This document shows, in pieces, positions 35,098 through 36,500 of a DNA stretch of 36,500 bases. Position 1 is the first letter of the stretch. The number at the start of each line of letters is the position of its first letter. This DNA is from Arenicellales bacterium (GTDB taxonomy: Bacteria; Pseudomonadota; Gammaproteobacteria; BMS3Bbin11). A program made the position numbers and the translations under genes. The notes below the pieces were generated by a model. It was not told where the DNA came from. It made no database searches and worked only from the letters and a program-made list of their open reading frames with translations. The DNA lies in contig JARFQE010000052.1 of assembly GCA_029287915.1 (NCBI GenBank), positions 1-36,500 of the forward strand. Reading direction: 5' to 3'.

Positions 35098-36500
35098 ATG
35101 ACGAACAATGCAACAATCTGGCTTATAGATGATGATGACTCGATACGATGGGTGCTCGACAGGGCCTTATCAAAAGCAGGGTATCACACAGAGATTTTCA
35201 GTACTGCAGACGATGCCTTGCATCATCTTCAAAGCAGTCTACCGGAGGTCATCGTAACCGATATCCGAATGCCAGGAACAAGCGGCCTGGATCTACTGGA
35301 AAAATTGCACAAAGAACAGCCGAACATTCCGATCATTATCATGACTGCCCATACTGACCTTGATAGTGCCGTTTCCTCCTATGATCAGGGCGCATTTGAA
35401 TACCTGCCCAAACCTTTTGACATCAATGACGCGATTGCACTGGTAGAACGTGCTGTTGACCACGCCAGGACGCAGCAGGTAAATAATAAAAGTACAGAAG
35501 AATTCAGCACCATGCTTATTGGTGAAGCACCAGCAATGCAGGATATTTTCCGCGCCATCGGGCGCCTTAGCCAAACTGATCTGACAGTTCTCATTTCAGG
35601 TGAGTCAGGCACTGGCAAGGAGTTAATCGCTGAGTCGCTACACCAGCATAGCCCACGCCGGGATGGTCCTTTTATCGCCATTAATACCGGTGCAATCCCC
35701 AGCGAACTGCTTGAATCTGAACTTTTCGGACACGAAAAAGGGGCATTTACAGGCGCTCTGGCTCAGCATAAAGGTCGCTTCGAACAGGCCGAGGGCGGCA
35801 CCCTGTTTCTCGATGAAATCGGTGATATGCCTGCGGAATCACAGACTCGCCTGTTACGTGTTCTGTCTGAAGGACGTTTTTATCGGGTCGGGGGACGCAA
35901 GGAGATACATGTCAATGTACGCATCATTGCCGCCACAAACCAGGATCTTGAAAAGCGTGTCAGCGAAGGCAAGTTTCGTGAAGATTTGTTTCACCGTCTC
36001 AACGTCGTGCGTTTACACACACCTGCACTACGTGAACGACGTGAAGATATCCCTTTACTGATACCATTTTTTCTAAAACGTACCGCTAGAGAATTAAAAG
36101 TTGAAGAAAAACAGATAACCGATGATGCGATGCACTATCTCAGTTCGCTGCAATGGCCAGGAAACATCCGCCAACTGGAAAACACCTGCCGTTGGTTAAG
36201 CGTCATGGCACCGAGTAAACTGATCAGAATTGATGATCTGCCAGCAGATCTGAAACAGCAAACATCGAGTGATTCTTCAAACCTACAGGGCTGGCAGGAT
36301 GCATTGCGCGCGCATGTAAAAAAACAGTTTGCGCTAGAACATGAAAAGGTCCTTGAACATCTGGAACCTGAATTTGAGCGCATACTCATTGAAACAGCGC
36401 TTGAACACACTGGCCAGAGGAAGATAGAGGCTGCTCGATTACTCGGCTGGGGCAGAAATACGTTGACTCGCAAGCTGAAAGATCTGGAGATTGAGGTATA
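35098..36500 (+). CDS. ntrC: NtrC, sigma-54-dependent nitrogen response regulator (stop codon cut by window edge)
   Basis: 467 codons are present; the window ends on TA, so only the last base of the stop codon is missing (E. coli NtrC has 469 residues). The receiver domain has acidic residues DDDD at 11-14 and the phosphoacceptor Asp55 in IVTDIRMPG. The AAA+ domain has Walker A GESGTGKE, the sigma-54 contact loop GAFTGA, Walker [12 protein letters not shown] and the arginine-containing [12 protein letters not shown] Fis-type helix-turn-helix closes the protein ([19 protein letters not shown]). It should bind the tandem sites upstream of glnA. Its start follows the ntrB TAA by one base. Confidence 0.96.
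   Translation, partial: MTNNATIWLIDDDDSIRWVLDRALSKAGYHTEIFSTADDALHHLQSSLPEVIVTDIRMPGTSGLDLLEKLHKEQPNIPIIIMTAHTDLDSAVSSYDQGAFEYLPKPFDINDAIALVERAVDHARTQQVNNKSTEEFSTMLIGEAPAMQDIFRAIGRLSQTDLTVLISGESGTGKELIAESLHQHSPRRDGPFIAINTGAIPSELLESELFGHEKGAFTGALAQHKGRFEQAEGGTLFLDEIGDMPAESQTRLLRVLSEGRFYRVGGRKEIHVNVRIIAATNQDLEKRVSEGKFREDLFHRLNVVRLHTPALRERREDIPLLIPFFLKRTARELKVEEKQITDDAMHYLSSLQWPGNIRQLENTCRWLSVMAPSKLIRIDDLPADLKQQTSSDSSNLQGWQDALRAHVKKQFALEHEKVLEHLEPEFERILIETALEHTGQRKIEAARLLGWGRNTLTRKLKDLEIEV

Overview
This window is chromosomal, mostly housekeeping DNA of a gammaproteobacterium outside the Enterobacterales. I infer this from the gene order leuS-lptE-holA-proA-nadD-rsfS-rlmH-maf-rng, the yhdP/nitrilase/tldD/pmbA run, the cytochrome c4 next to engB, and the glnA-ntrB-ntrC block. 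A free-living or symbiotic relative of Chromatiales/Thiotrichales-like bacteria would fit, but no 16S rRNA or other taxonomic marker is present. I see no rRNA, tRNA, CRISPR array, intact insertion sequence or prophage.

Layout. (1) 18-18052, minus strand: a long block transcribed right to left. It starts at an extended -10 promoter near 18095 and runs through a DUF4389 membrane protein, leuS, lptE, holA, proA, nadD, rsfS, rlmH, maf and rng, which cover tRNA charging, LPS assembly, replication, proline and NAD synthesis, and ribosome and RNA maturation. A short gap holds a 45-codon plus-strand small gene (8388-8525). Then come yhdP, a nitrilase-family amidase, tldD, pmbA and an FmdB-type zinc ribbon protein. 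(2) 18212-19354: yjbQ and a divergent stand-alone LON substrate-binding domain protein. (3) 19423-25113, minus strand: an accessory export cassette. A TolC-like outer-membrane protein, a HlyD/MacA-type adaptor, an ABC ATPase and a MacB/FtsX-type permease all overlap their neighbours. Just upstream is a gene for an unrecognised exported protein with a Ser-Asp-rich linker. (4) 25269-28557: a MazG-like pyrophosphohydrolase with a YgjP-like metalloprotease (minus), then a plus-strand run of PHP-domain exonuclease, YdcH/DUF465, DUF3301 and a TatD-linked-type radical SAM protein. (5) 28558-31098: a degenerate heptamer repeat, a bidirectional terminator, cytochrome c4 (minus), engB (plus), a small four-helix membrane protein (minus), and an AT-rich 0.46-kb gap with a possible gene remnant. 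(6) 31099-36500, plus strand: a cation diffusion facilitator, then glnA and ntrBC. The glnA leader has two NtrC-type sites exactly 32 bp apart and a -24/-12 (sigma-54) promoter. ntrC reaches the window edge and lacks only the last base of its stop codon.

The least ordinary parts are the overlapping efflux cassette with its unknown exported companion, the radical SAM/DUF3301/YdcH/PHP-nuclease run, the 45-aa small gene, and the interrupted reading frame near 30.7-30.95 kb. The glnA regulatory region is the clearest regulatory structure. I found no feature that I would confidently call a wholly new system.
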